A stretch of DNA of 24,957 bases from a virus. The position numbers and the translations under genes are program-made. The notes under the pieces are model-generated. The model made no database searches, was not told the DNA's origin, and saw only the letters and a list, made by a program, of their open reading frames with translations. The DNA is taken from positions 1-24,957 of the IMG/VR virus record IMGVR_UViG_3300044617_002006, one strand, 5' to 3'. This document shows positions 6,480 through 15,540 of the stretch, piece after piece (the first letter of the stretch is position 1; each line of letters begins with the position of its first letter).

Positions 6480-6983
6480 ATGTCCGATAGATTCAAGCCA
6501 TGTGAAGAAGAATGGATGCGCATCATTGGAAGTGACCCTGGAAAGCACGGTAGTTTGGCGTTAATTGAAACGGACGGATCTGAGTTCAATATCGTGGACT
6601 GTCAAAACATGCCTGAAGATGAGCAATGCTTAGTAGATTTGCTAATTGAGTGGTGCGCGCAGGCTGAGCATGTTTTTATTGAAGCCATACCTAAATTTGC
6701 AGGTGAAAATCGATCGGCGGCTTTCATGGCGGTTCTTTATGGAAACTATAAGTTTGTATGCGGAGCTGTACGAATGCATAGAGGGCCTAAATTGCATGAA
6801 CTCGGGCCTGTTTTATGGATGAACGCGGCGATCCCTGCCAAAGAGCGTAGTCGTGACCGGACAGAAAGAAAGCGTCAATTGCTAGAGCTTACCAAGCAAA
6901 CGTGGCCGAACCGTAAGTGGACGCTACAAAAAGCAGATGCGCCATTGATTGGAAAATACGGTTTCTTGAGATCTACGACTTAG
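6480..6983 (+). CDS. RuvC-like Holliday junction resolvase
   Basis: A 167-residue RNase H-fold nuclease. Key acidic residues appear in the RuvC order: Asp19 in IIGSDPGKHG, Glu68 in VFIEAIPKF, and Asp153 in KADAPLIGKYG near the C-terminus. The protein length fits phage RuvC-like endonucleases that resolve branched DNA before packaging. An ATG at 6516 would start just before RIIGSDPG, as in many family members; ATG 6480 has a weak AGG about 11 bases upstream. It lies between the iteron region and the terminase genes, consistent with work on replicated concatemers. Confidence 0.85.
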   Translation: MSDRFKPCEEEWMRIIGSDPGKHGSLALIETDGSEFNIVDCQNMPEDEQCLVDLLIEWCAQAEHVFIEAIPKFAGENRSAAFMAVLYGNYKFVCGAVRMHRGPKLHELGPVLWMNAAIPAKERSRDRTERKRQLLELTKQTWPNRKWTLQKADAPLIGKYGFLRSTT

Positions 6984-7029
6984 AGATTTTCAGTGTCATA
7001 TTAGCATTGCTCGGGCTAACAACTTCAGC

Positions 7030-7527
7030 ATGGCTAGCGAAGCGGCACTGCGACTAACACCACAAGAACGTGAGTTCCTAGAGCTCCACGTCATTGATGG
7101 CATGCCTATCTATCGCGCATACGAAAAGGCCTACCGCAGGTTCTACCTCACCACTCGCGGTCAAGTTCCTGTGCCGACTTCGCTAGCCAGGCTGGGGAGG
7201 ACCGTTTTAGACAAGCCAGCGTCTCAAACCTATATCGAGGAACTGAAATCCAAACTCGCCGATAGGGCTTTGCAGAAAAGATTTCTCTCATTCGATGAGA
7301 AACGAGCTTTCTTAGCGGATATCGTTAGAGCCAAAGCTGGACTCGTTGACGGAGCTGATGCCGTAGTCCAAGAGTTCAAGCTTAATTCGGATGGAACGAC
7401 GACAGTGAAGTTGCCGTCTAAATTGCAAGCCCTCGAAATTGATTCGCGATTGATGGGAGAGTTTAAGGATTCTGTTCAAATAGAGGTTTCTGAAAAAGTC
7501 TTGGAGTTCAGTAAAAGTTTTATCTGA
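7030..7527 (+). CDS. terS: terminase small subunit
   Basis: A 165-residue protein directly upstream of the large terminase. The N-terminus is helical and DNA-binding-like (LTPQEREFLELHVIDG, then IYRAYEKAY), resembling the helix-turn-helix of small terminases. A central helical oligomerisation region contains SFDEKRAFLADIVRA, followed by VKLPSKLQALEIDSRLMGEF, a pattern common in this family. It should recognise the packaging start site and regulate the TerL ATPase. It ends 2 bases before the TerL start. Confidence 0.85.
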   Translation: MASEAALRLTPQEREFLELHVIDGMPIYRAYEKAYRRFYLTTRGQVPVPTSLARLGRTVLDKPASQTYIEELKSKLADRALQKRFLSFDEKRAFLADIVRAKAGLVDGADAVVQEFKLNSDGTTTVKLPSKLQALEIDSRLMGEFKDSVQIEVSEKVLEFSKSFI

Positions 7528-7529
7528 CC

Positions 7530-9461
7530 ATGGTCAAAAAAGGCGCAAAAATGTCCTACCACAAGTCGGGCGTGCGTAAGAAGCAAAAGCTAGAACACGT
7601 AGAACCGCCTTCTACAATTTCCGAGTCCGAATACTTAAAGCATGCGTACGCACTCAGAGAAGTCCATAAAGAAACAAACGACTTGTTTGGTCCGGCTGAG
7701 TATTTATTGAGGAACTGCGTCAAAACGAAAATCGGCGAATCTGTAACGCTAACGACGAAAGATTGCGAGTTCCTCATTTGGCGGTTCATTCAGCGGTTGC
7801 TTTCTCTTGACCAATACAAAGCCGCCGCCATCGTATCGTGGGGACCAGATCTTTTCACGCCAGAGCCGCACTGTACGCAACTAGTTTGGGAAGGACTACG
7901 AGCGCATGCAAAGAATCTAATCCAAGGAGGAGGATCGCTATCGAAGTCTTATTCTGGCGCTGTATTTTTTGGCCTAGATTACATGCGCGATCCGGAATGG
8001 ACCTGTATAAAAGTTCTTTCTGTAACGCGACAACATGCAGTCACAAACGTATTCGCGCACTTAAAGAATCTTTTGCAGAACACGATCGTGCCAATACCGA
8101 ACCTCGTGCTGAAGTCTGATTCTATCCGAGTCAACAATGACGATAAGCAAGGAATCCATCTGACGTCAATTCCTCAAGGTGACGACGGCAAAGGTCGCTT
8201 GCGTGGTTTTCACCCAGTGCCACGACCTGAAGAACACCCGCAGTTTGGCAAGTTGAGCCGCATCTCGTTAATCCTAGACGAAGCTGAGGAAATACCTGAA
8301 GGAGTTTGGGAAGACGTCAACAACATTTTGCTGACTGAAGAATCGCAAGACAGCCGAGTCAAAGTATTCGCAGCCACAAATCCGAAAGATCGTAATAGTA
8401 AGTTTGGCATACTCGCTGAGCCAAAGAGTGGATGGTCTTCAATCGACATCGACGTTAATGAGACGTGGACGTCGTCCAAAGGTTGGAATGTAGTCCGCCT
8501 CGATGGAGCGCGCTGCGAGAACGTTGAACAAAAGAAAATCGTATTTCCTGGTTTGCAGACTTGGGAAGGTTTTGAGAGACTGTTGAAATTAGGATCCGAC
8601 AATCCTGAGTATTTCACGATGGCGCGAGGTTGGTTTCCAGAAGCTTCAGCTTCTACAGTCATCGTCAATGAAAGCATGTTCGAGCGAGCAAAAGGCTACT
8701 ATTCATTTAGCGGGCCGACGACGGCAGCTGCCGGAGTCGATTTGGCTTTTGACGGAAATGACATGGTTTTTTATACGCTAGTGCGATTCGGATTGGCATT
8801 CGGCTGGACTGACATGGTTGGAGACTTCCACAAGTTTAAGTCGCCAAAGCGTGTCATACAAGTCGAGCAGCAGATTCCGTTAGAGAAAAAGGATACGCTA
8901 GAGCAATGCCGCGCCATTATGCGTTTGTCCAATGAAACGTCAGTCAAGCCGAGATGGCTATCGGTCGATCGAACTGGCAACGGCACTGGAGTTCACGATG
9001 CCCTAAAATCAATGTTCGGTCCCGACGTGTTTGGCGTCATGTTTAGTTGGTCCTCGACAGATACTAGAATCTTGGACGACGACACTGAGACTTGCCAAGA
9101 GCGTTACCACGATATTGTGACAGAGATGGCTTTCGCAGTGCGCAAATTTATCGAAACCGATTTGATTAAATTAAATCCGGGAGTCAATTGGAATTCGTTA
9201 GCTCGAGAGACAGTGACGCGACGCTATTCGCAAGTCGGCCGAGGGATCCTGAGGATTGAGCCAAAGAAAGATTTCAAAAAGCGATTTAATAACGTTTCGC
9301 CTGACCGCTTCGACAGTCTCATAGTGGCAGTCCACGGCGTCCGGATGAATGAAGGCATTTCGACATCCATGGTTGAAGATCCAGTTCAACAGAAACGGCG
9401 GTTCGTAATGCCTGAACATGGCATCGTAGATCAATTAGAATTCATCGACATGTCCGTATGA
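7530..9461 (+). CDS. terL: terminase large subunit
   Basis: A 643-residue packaging motor. The ATPase domain has a variant Walker A, GGGSLSKS at 133-140 with Lys139, and Walker B ILDEAEE with Asp250 and Glu251, followed by the coupling-type ATNP segment. The RNase H-like nuclease domain has Asp404 in GVDLAFDG, Asp480 in SVDRTGNG, and Asp592/Asp595 in PDRFDSL. All three acidic positions expected for the metal site are present. The start could be Met1 or Met8 (7551). It couples to the next gene through an ATGA overlap. It translocates DNA into the procapsid through the portal. Confidence 0.95.
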   Translation: MVKKGAKMSYHKSGVRKKQKLEHVEPPSTISESEYLKHAYALREVHKETNDLFGPAEYLLRNCVKTKIGESVTLTTKDCEFLIWRFIQRLLSLDQYKAAAIVSWGPDLFTPEPHCTQLVWEGLRAHAKNLIQGGGSLSKSYSGAVFFGLDYMRDPEWTCIKVLSVTRQHAVTNVFAHLKNLLQNTIVPIPNLVLKSDSIRVNNDDKQGIHLTSIPQGDDGKGRLRGFHPVPRPEEHPQFGKLSRISLILDEAEEIPEGVWEDVNNILLTEESQDSRVKVFAATNPKDRNSKFGILAEPKSGWSSIDIDVNETWTSSKGWNVVRLDGARCENVEQKKIVFPGLQTWEGFERLLKLGSDNPEYFTMARGWFPEASASTVIVNESMFERAKGYYSFSGPTTAAAGVDLAFDGNDMVFYTLVRFGLAFGWTDMVGDFHKFKSPKRVIQVEQQIPLEKKDTLEQCRAIMRLSNETSVKPRWLSVDRTGNGTGVHDALKSMFGPDVFGVMFSWSSTDTRILDDDTETCQERYHDIVTEMAFAVRKFIETDLIKLNPGVNWNSLARETVTRRYSQVGRGILRIEPKKDFKKRFNNVSPDRFDSLIVAVHGVRMNEGISTSMVEDPVQQKRRFVMPEHGIVDQLEFIDMSV

Positions 9462-10078
9462 AAAAACAAAAACATAGACTCACGTCCGTCATGACCGGCA
9501 TAGTTTGTCCTGGAGGATGGCATAAACCAGAAAAGAATAGCCGCGGCGATTTGTTGCCAGAACCAATTCGAGCCTCTACGTATGAAGACCTAATTGACGC
9601 GGTTATAAAGTTTCGAGTAGATAATGGCATTCCAGTGGCTGACGCGCAAGGTGACATAGACGAGTATATCTGCACAAACTTCCCATTTATGTGCCATGGA
9701 GTTCCTGGCGCGGAAGTTTCTTTTGCGGTCAAGCATATCCCGCACATCGTTTCGCTTACGGATTCCATGCTACAAACCATGGAGAAGCAGTTGCAAAACC
9801 ATTCCATAGAAAACATCGAGTTGAAGTCTGAAGCCCAACGACGGGCGAACATTTGCCGCCATTGCCAGTTCAATGTTCGTTGGAATAGTGGTTGCGGATC
9901 CTGCGTCGAAGCTGTTAACAGGCTTTCTGGAATCCTTAGAATAGGTAACTCGGTTGATCGATCAAAAGACTTGCGGGCCTGCTCGATTTTAAAGCATGAA
10001 AATAGATCGGCAATTTGGCTAAAGCTTGACAAGATTGGAAAAAGTTCAGACTTGCCAGCTCATTGTTGGGCTAAATGA
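9458..10078 (+). CDS. cysteine-rich hypothetical protein
   Basis: A 206-residue protein between TerL and portal. The N-terminal half includes an acidic DAQGDIDEYIC segment and a helical region. The C-terminal half is a cysteine cluster: ANICRHCQFNVRW, GCGSCVEAV, LRACSILKHE and a final HCWAK, probably one or two zinc sites. The next gene carries a related Cys-rich pattern and the two overlap by ATGA. Such pairs occur in some uncultured-phage head operons; the function is unknown and may be structural or a packaging accessory. Confidence 0.7.
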   Translation: MKKQKHRLTSVMTGIVCPGGWHKPEKNSRGDLLPEPIRASTYEDLIDAVIKFRVDNGIPVADAQGDIDEYICTNFPFMCHGVPGAEVSFAVKHIPHIVSLTDSMLQTMEKQLQNHSIENIELKSEAQRRANICRHCQFNVRWNSGCGSCVEAVNRLSGILRIGNSVDRSKDLRACSILKHENRSAIWLKLDKIGKSSDLPAHCWAK

Positions 10079-10326
10079 CTTGCAAAACTTGTCCGATGAA
10101 GGTTACAAAAACATCGGTAAAGACAGCCGCAAAAGCCGCTTTGCGCGTCGCCGGCCAATTAGCCAAGATGAAATCGGTGCTCGTTCCTGAAGCTACCAAG
10201 CAAAAAAGATTGTCTATCTGTGAAGCGTGTGGTTACCGGGATGGCATGCAGTGTTCTAAATGTCTTTGCCTTATTCGCGCAAAAACCATGTTATCAACTG
10301 AAACTTGCCCAGACGGAAAGTGGTAA
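10075..10326 (+). CDS. small zinc-ribbon protein
   Basis: An 83-residue protein with an N-terminal CKTCP, a basic Ala-rich helix, then ICEACGYRDG, QCSKCLCLI and ETCPDGKW. The last part resembles a zinc ribbon or double knuckle, a pattern common in small phage proteins. It is translationally coupled to the preceding cysteine-rich gene and lies three bases upstream of the portal gene. Role unknown. Confidence 0.75.
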   Translation: MTCKTCPMKVTKTSVKTAAKAALRVAGQLAKMKSVLVPEATKQKRLSICEACGYRDGMQCSKCLCLIRAKTMLSTETCPDGKW

Positions 10327-10329
10327 TCT

Positions 10330-12624
10330 ATGAATGATGCTGCTAAAAATGATCTAGTAGATCCGCAAACAGGTGAAATCCTGCCAGCGACCTTGACTTT
10401 TGAGCAAGCATACCAGACCTATAAAAATTTTGTTCAGGACAACCGCGAACGCAACAATAAGAATGCGGCTATTTCAAGAAAACTTAATGGCGAACAGCCG
10501 TGGAACCCTAAAAAACTAAAGGCTGCCGGACAATCATGGCGAAGTAACCGTCCGACTGGTTTCATGTCCTCGCTAATTAAAAGGCTCACCCCTCCTTACA
10601 AACAAGTCGTCGACCAATTGCCGCTATTGACCTACAGTAAATTTCCTACGGCAGAAGCTGGAAGCGAATCCGCTCAAGATATTTTCCGCAGAGAAATTAC
10701 TGACTGCATACGTCAATGGGAAGGTTGGCCTGACTTTGTGTCTCAGCTTGTTGAAGAGGATATTTGTTTTGGCTATGCGGCTGTTGGCCGAGAAGATGAG
10801 TTTAGTTGGCACCCTAAGATGCATCGTTCTGATGAGGCTATGTTCTATGCGGGTTGTCCACAAGATGCGTCAAAGATAAAAGTCTGGGCTCTTAAAGAAG
10901 ATTTCTTTATTGATGAAATCGTTGAGACGGTTAAGAACGTAGAAGTCGCAACCGATGCTGGTTGGAAAGTCAACAACCTCATTAAGAAGCTCAACACGGC
11001 ATCTAGACAATTCGATGACCGCGGCAATGAAGAAAATGCGCGGATTACTGAAGACTTAATTCGTGAAAATAATTTAGCCAGTAGCTTCACGTCTACCATA
11101 CGAGTCGTCAAAGCCGGACACTTGTTTGCGACAAATCCAGCAGGAGGAATTGACCACTATATTTTTGATCGGACTGACGGAGTCCCGCTGTTTTTCCGCC
11201 GCGCACGGTATTCTCGGATGGACCAGTGTCTATCCGTATTCACAGCTGAAGTTGGAGATAGAACATTGCATGGATCGCGCGGAGCTGGACGAGCTTTGTA
11301 CAACACGCATGTTTCAGTAGAACAAGCCCGCAATTTGATCCAAGACGCCTTGCACTTGAATGGTCTTTTACTGATGCGCCGTTCGTCAAAATCTAGCTCT
11401 GGCGTTTCAGAATCTCCAGGTTTGACGGTAAACCACCCTTTCGCGATCGTCGGAGAAAATTACGAAGTCCTAGAGAAAGTTCAGTTCCAAGTAGACTCAG
11501 AATCGTTCTTCGCACTGGATCGAGCGGCAACTCAACAAGCAGAAATCGCGATCGGGGCTTTTATGCCTGGTCAAATTTTAGACCAAGGCGGAGCCCGTCG
11601 CACGGCTTCTGAAGTCAACTACGTGGCTTCAATCGATGCTCAAATCCGCGCGGGCATGCTTGCTAGGTTTGCTGATCAAATGTTTAGCCTGGTAGATCAA
11701 CTTCAACGGCGCATCTGCAGTGCCGAAATTATTTCGATCGCCAATGAAATTTTCATGCAGTCTACTCATTCTGGCAAAAGCGCAATCTTTGACCTAGAAA
11801 CGTGGAAGAGTTTAGAAATTTTGGAAAACACCCAAGATTTTGTCTACATCGATATTCCTGGTTACGTTGACCGCGATGCGGTAGCTTGCGTCATTAAGAT
11901 GCTGTCTAAGGGACTAACGCCTTTGCAAATCGCGATTCTCGCCAACTCGTCTTCTAAAGCTAGTGTCGATGACGCAATTGCTTCTCAATCTGGAATACTT
12001 GACGCTGTTGTGTCTAGATATTCTGCCGACCCAATGATTGACGCAGTAGAATTGCGCCGCCGCGATATTGCGGCAAAACTTGGAGCTAACGCTGCTGAAC
12101 GCTTATTGAATGTGGACTTAAGTCCAATGTCTACTTTAAAACAACAGCGGCAGCAACTCATAGAGTTGACGTCGATGATGGCAGGAACGCCGATGCCAGT
12201 AGACATCACAGATGAAGATAAAGTCCATGTTGACGTCATCATTAGTAGGATTGCGCCGATGCTTTCTACTGATGACTTAGGATTCGAGTCGGTAAAGCCA
12301 TTTTTGGGAATGGCAATTCAACACGCAGAATTGCATTTAGAATCGGCTATGAAAAAAGGCGTCAATGAAAAATCTTTTTCTGAAGTTGGCGCTATCATAC
12401 GGGAAGCCAAAATGCTTTTACAAGAAGCAACCATGGAAAACCAGGCACAGCAAATTGTATCTCCAGCAACTTCAGGTAGAGCTGTTCCTGCTATTCAAGC
12501 GTCAACTTCAGTCCCGCAAAAGTCTATCAATTTAGAAAATCCGCCGACTCCGGAAACGGAAGTCGCTAGTACGATAGAGGGCATCGCGAACCCAATACGT
12601 CCTACTCCGCCAAAATCCTCATAG
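10330..12624 (+). CDS. portal (head-tail connector) protein
   Basis: A 764-residue protein in the portal position between terminase and scaffold. The size is that of large podovirus-type portals. Supporting features are an early basic region followed by SSLIKRLTPPYKQVVDQLP, a long mixed core, GQILDQGGARRTASEVNYV at about 415, and a following long helix with MLARFADQMFSLVDQLQRR. Conserved TAxEV-type motifs before long helices are characteristic of T7-like connectors. The C-terminal 90 residues are Gln/Pro/Ser-rich and likely disordered. Assignment rests on position, size and this motif; no alignment was possible. Confidence 0.8.
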   Translation: MNDAAKNDLVDPQTGEILPATLTFEQAYQTYKNFVQDNRERNNKNAAISRKLNGEQPWNPKKLKAAGQSWRSNRPTGFMSSLIKRLTPPYKQVVDQLPLLTYSKFPTAEAGSESAQDIFRREITDCIRQWEGWPDFVSQLVEEDICFGYAAVGREDEFSWHPKMHRSDEAMFYAGCPQDASKIKVWALKEDFFIDEIVETVKNVEVATDAGWKVNNLIKKLNTASRQFDDRGNEENARITEDLIRENNLASSFTSTIRVVKAGHLFATNPAGGIDHYIFDRTDGVPLFFRRARYSRMDQCLSVFTAEVGDRTLHGSRGAGRALYNTHVSVEQARNLIQDALHLNGLLLMRRSSKSSSGVSESPGLTVNHPFAIVGENYEVLEKVQFQVDSESFFALDRAATQQAEIAIGAFMPGQILDQGGARRTASEVNYVASIDAQIRAGMLARFADQMFSLVDQLQRRICSAEIISIANEIFMQSTHSGKSAIFDLETWKSLEILENTQDFVYIDIPGYVDRDAVACVIKMLSKGLTPLQIAILANSSSKASVDDAIASQSGILDAVVSRYSADPMIDAVELRRRDIAAKLGANAAERLLNVDLSPMSTLKQQRQQLIELTSMMAGTPMPVDITDEDKVHVDVIISRIAPMLSTDDLGFESVKPFLGMAIQHAELHLESAMKKGVNEKSFSEVGAIIREAKMLLQEATMENQAQQIVSPATSGRAVPAIQASTSVPQKSINLENPPTPETEVASTIEGIANPIRPTPPKSS

Positions 12625-12640
12625 CCGCGCAATAGTTATT

Positions 12641-12907
12641 ATGTCAAAAATATCCTGGTCGCCTGAAGACGCGAACGCTTTTCGTGAGTTTCTAAGACGC
12701 GTTCCTAAAGAAAAAATATCGGCGATCATGCGGTCAATGTGTCCTGCAGTTTTGGATTCGGATATTGTCTTAAAAAATGACGCGGAATCAATTTCTAGAA
12801 TCGCGTCTATGAAATCCGGTTGGGAAGAATATGAAGAGCGCTTTTTCGCCTTGGCAGATCCGCCTAAGCGCGAATCTCCGGCAGCTGAATATCGAGACAT
12901 GACCTAA
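12641..12907 (+). CDS. hypothetical protein, 88 aa
   Basis: A small mostly helical protein between portal and scaffold. It is charged, contains a FREFLRRVPKEKI helix and ends MT just before the scaffold gene. No Shine-Dalgarno precedes ATG 12641. No family recognised; a small head-assembly accessory is plausible from position. Confidence 0.65.
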   Translation: MSKISWSPEDANAFREFLRRVPKEKISAIMRSMCPAVLDSDIVLKNDAESISRIASMKSGWEEYEERFFALADPPKRESPAAEYRDMT

Positions 12908-12911
12908 ATTT

Positions 12912-14183
12912 ATGGCAAAACAAAAAAACGTAACCGAAGAAGGAGTTCCTTCGTCATTAGACTTAGGAAATGTAGAAACACCGTCGCAATCAGACCTCGA
13001 TAATCTTGAGGAAGCTATGACTGCCGCCGGCATTACGGATGAGGATACGCCAGCGCCATCGCCAGCTACAACATCGGATGCCGACACACAAACTGACCCT
13101 TCTGCGCCAGATACCCAAGAAGGGCTGACAGAAGGAATCGATTCTAAGCCTGTTCAAGAATCTGAACCGGTAATCCCGTCAAACGACTACGATGCCATAG
13201 ATCTCGATCGAGTTAGTGCCCCCGAAGATGTAAGTCCGCGGAATTTAGTCAACTTCAACAAACTTCGTGATGTGGCTAAGCATTACAAGACGCAAGCCGC
13301 CGCCGTTCCAGAATTACAACAGCAAATCGCAAGTTTGAGAAATTCGGCATCGTTGCCAGAACAATACGCAAAAGAGCTCAGCGAATTGCGTATGTTTAAA
13401 AAGATTTTTGACACGGAGAACGATCCAGAGTTTAAACAGCAATTCGATGAAAAAGTCCAGTCTTTAGACCAAGATGTTCTCGCTATCTTAATGAAGAATG
13501 GCCTGTCGCAAGAGACAGCTAACCAAATCAAGTCCGCAGGAATAGATAAAATTTCACCGCAGTGGTGGGAAAACTCTATCTTCAAAAAGATTTCGTTTGT
13601 TGATCGCGAGCGAATTCAAAAGAGACTGGCCGAGCGAGCTGATGTTGTTGAGCAGAAGTCTAAAGAGATCGAACGCTTTAACCAAGACCGCGAAACATAC
13701 TACGCGCGTCAACAAGAGCAACTTGTAGAGCAGCAGCAACAGTTAGAATCTCAAATTTACGACCATGTGGATGTTTTAACTGCTAAAGTCCCATGGGCGC
13801 GGTATCAAGAAATTCCGCCCAACGCCACTCCTGACCAAGTTAAGCAGATCGAGTCGCACAATCTGACCGTACAAGAGCTCGATAAGCAATTTCAAGAGGC
13901 ACTGTACCCGACAACACCGCAGTCTAGGGCTGAAGTAGCGGCAGCGGCAGTCGCGAGTACGCGCTTAGCGTCATCCGTCCAAGATCTGTCTAAGCGACTG
14001 ACAGATTCAAATGTTCGTGCTGAGAAATTACAAAAAGAGCTTGACGCGATACGTTCTGCAGGAAAATCGCCGTCCGCCAGAAGCTCGTCAAGAAAAGCTT
14101 CTTCGGACGGTCCAGAAACTGGAAAGCTTTCCGACGAAGACGCCATCGAACAAGGATTGCTAGCGGCTGAGTCTGCGTTATGA
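12912..14183 (+). CDS. scaffolding-like protein
   Basis: A 423-residue, highly charged protein. The first 110 residues are acidic and Ser/Thr/Pro-rich (disordered). The middle is a long coiled-coil-prone region: SELRMFKKIF, then AERADVVEQKSKEIERF, then a Gln-rich QQEQLVEQQQQLESQ. The C-terminus is basic and Ser-rich, then acidic. Acidic N-terminus, coiled coil and charged C-terminus placed between portal and capsid are typical of scaffolding proteins that guide procapsid assembly. It overlaps the dioxygenase start by ATGA. No sequence motif is diagnostic, so the call is by architecture and position. Confidence 0.75.
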   Translation: MAKQKNVTEEGVPSSLDLGNVETPSQSDLDNLEEAMTAAGITDEDTPAPSPATTSDADTQTDPSAPDTQEGLTEGIDSKPVQESEPVIPSNDYDAIDLDRVSAPEDVSPRNLVNFNKLRDVAKHYKTQAAAVPELQQQIASLRNSASLPEQYAKELSELRMFKKIFDTENDPEFKQQFDEKVQSLDQDVLAILMKNGLSQETANQIKSAGIDKISPQWWENSIFKKISFVDRERIQKRLAERADVVEQKSKEIERFNQDRETYYARQQEQLVEQQQQLESQIYDHVDVLTAKVPWARYQEIPPNATPDQVKQIESHNLTVQELDKQFQEALYPTTPQSRAEVAAAAVASTRLASSVQDLSKRLTDSNVRAEKLQKELDAIRSAGKSPSARSSSRKASSDGPETGKLSDEDAIEQGLLAAESAL

Positions 14184-14755
14184 ATCAAGATAACGACTTC
14201 CACCAGTCGATATCGTCGGTGGTCGTAGTTCCAAAAGTATTTTCTCCAGGAGAATGTGCTTTCATACGAAGTCTTGCCGACGATATCGGCATGACTCGGG
14301 CCGAAGTTTACGAAAAAGATTCTAGTTTACGGTTTTCAACTGCTCGCACATGCTCGAATGCCTGGATTGACGTTCTTCCAGAAACCGAGTGGATCTACAG
14401 TAAGATTCTCAAGGAAATTACTAGAGTCAATTTTGAAAAATTCAGGTTTGACATCAACAACTTCCAATCCGCGACACTGCTTAGGTACAAACCTTTTCAG
14501 CAATTTAAGTGGCACGTAGACATCATCGATGGCCCTGATCAGCGGAAACTAACTTGCGTTATCAATTTGACTGATCCAGCTCAGTATATAGGAGGACAAC
14601 TTGAAGTTGACGGTGACTGGGAAAATAAAGAACTAGCCCGTAATCAAGGTTCCGCGATTATTTTCCCTAGTTTTCTGCGCCATCGGGCAAAAGCTCCTAT
14701 ATTAGGCACTCGTTGGTCTTTAGTTCTTTGGCAAACAGGAGGCCCATGGAAATAA
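14180..14755 (+). CDS. 2OG-Fe(II) dioxygenase (prolyl-4-hydroxylase/PKHD-like)
   Basis: A 191-residue double-stranded beta-helix oxygenase. The iron triad is visible: His112-x-Asp114 in FKWHVDI and His168 in FLRHRA. Arg178 (GTRWSLVLW), 10 residues after the distal His, is the expected 2-oxoglutarate ligand. The LRYKPFQQFKWHVD lead-in and the GGQLEV turn are typical of P4H-type enzymes. It should hydroxylate a substrate using O2 and 2-oxoglutarate. It sits inside the head operon, overlapping both the scaffold gene and the first glycosyltransferase, so a virion protein is a plausible target. Confidence 0.9.
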   Translation: MNQDNDFHQSISSVVVVPKVFSPGECAFIRSLADDIGMTRAEVYEKDSSLRFSTARTCSNAWIDVLPETEWIYSKILKEITRVNFEKFRFDINNFQSATLLRYKPFQQFKWHVDIIDGPDQRKLTCVINLTDPAQYIGGQLEVDGDWENKELARNQGSAIIFPSFLRHRAKAPILGTRWSLVLWQTGGPWK

Positions 14756-15540
14756 ACGAGCTCGGAAAAATTACAGGACTCAGCCAGGAAGATTATAAAT
14801 CAGAAGCTCAAGAGTGGATAGGGCGAGATTTATTCGTAGCTTTTCCCTGCTATAAGCACACAAATCCTGTGACAGCTTGGTGTTTAGTGGCTATAGCGCT
14901 TGACTTAGGCGTAGAAAAAGTCAGATTTGATATGGAGATCGGCGACGCGATGATTTACCATGCCCGCAACCGTCTAGCAGAAAAATTTTTGGCGTCTGAG
15001 TCAAACTGGCTTTTGTTTTTAGACGATGACATGATTGTGCCTATAGGTCGACCTGATTTTTTCAAAGCAATGTCTCGTTTGCCCAGCTCGTATTCCACGG
15101 CTGCGGCATCGTTGCACACGGTCAACCGTTTAATTGGCCACCAAAAAGAACTAGTCGGCGCTTCATATTTTGCGAGGCATCCAAATGGACGAGCGATAAA
15201 TAGTTTGCACGCGGATCCCGAATATCGTCAAAAAGTTTGTTCCTTCCATGACGGCATCCTACCTTGCCAGTGGATAGGAACTGGATGCATGCTTATCCAC
15301 CGAAGTATTTTTTTAGCGATGAAAGAAAAGTTTCCGGAGCTAGAACCGGAAAATTCAGAGATGCCGTGGAATTTTTTCCAACCTGGAATTGATGGGAAAG
15401 GCGAAGACATTGCATTTTGCTCTAGAGCTATTGAGTGCGGGTTTACCCCGCACGTAGATACTTTTTTGCAGGCTATTCATGTAGGCTATGGAACGTATGG
15501 AGTCCATACTTCTAGCATATATAACGAAAACACGCTATGA
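14746..15540 (+). CDS. GT-A-fold glycosyltransferase-like protein
   Basis: A 264-residue protein. ATG 14746 is chosen over 14713 because AGGAGG lies at 14737-14742, although only 3 bases away. LLFLDDDMIVPI (DDD at 93-95) supplies the metal/nucleotide-sugar binding acidic cluster of GT-A enzymes. A WIGTGCMLIHRSIF segment and GEDIAFCSRAIECGF resemble the acceptor-side GxGxxL and ED motifs of family 2-type transferases. No membrane segment is present, so it is cytoplasmic. It overlaps the dioxygenase by 10 bases and couples to the next gene by ATGA. Donor and acceptor are unknown. Confidence 0.8.
   Translation: MEINELGKITGLSQEDYKSEAQEWIGRDLFVAFPCYKHTNPVTAWCLVAIALDLGVEKVRFDMEIGDAMIYHARNRLAEKFLASESNWLLFLDDDMIVPIGRPDFFKAMSRLPSSYSTAAASLHTVNRLIGHQKELVGASYFARHPNGRAINSLHADPEYRQKVCSFHDGILPCQWIGTGCMLIHRSIFLAMKEKFPELEPENSEMPWNFFQPGIDGKGEDIAFCSRAIECGFTPHVDTFLQAIHVGYGTYGVHTSSIYNENTL

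Noticed and set aside
6308-6589. Minus-strand hydrophobic frame of 93 codons
   Set aside because: It crosses the iteron/A-T-rich region and the RuvC-like start; the hydrophobicity comes from A/T-rich noncoding sequence.
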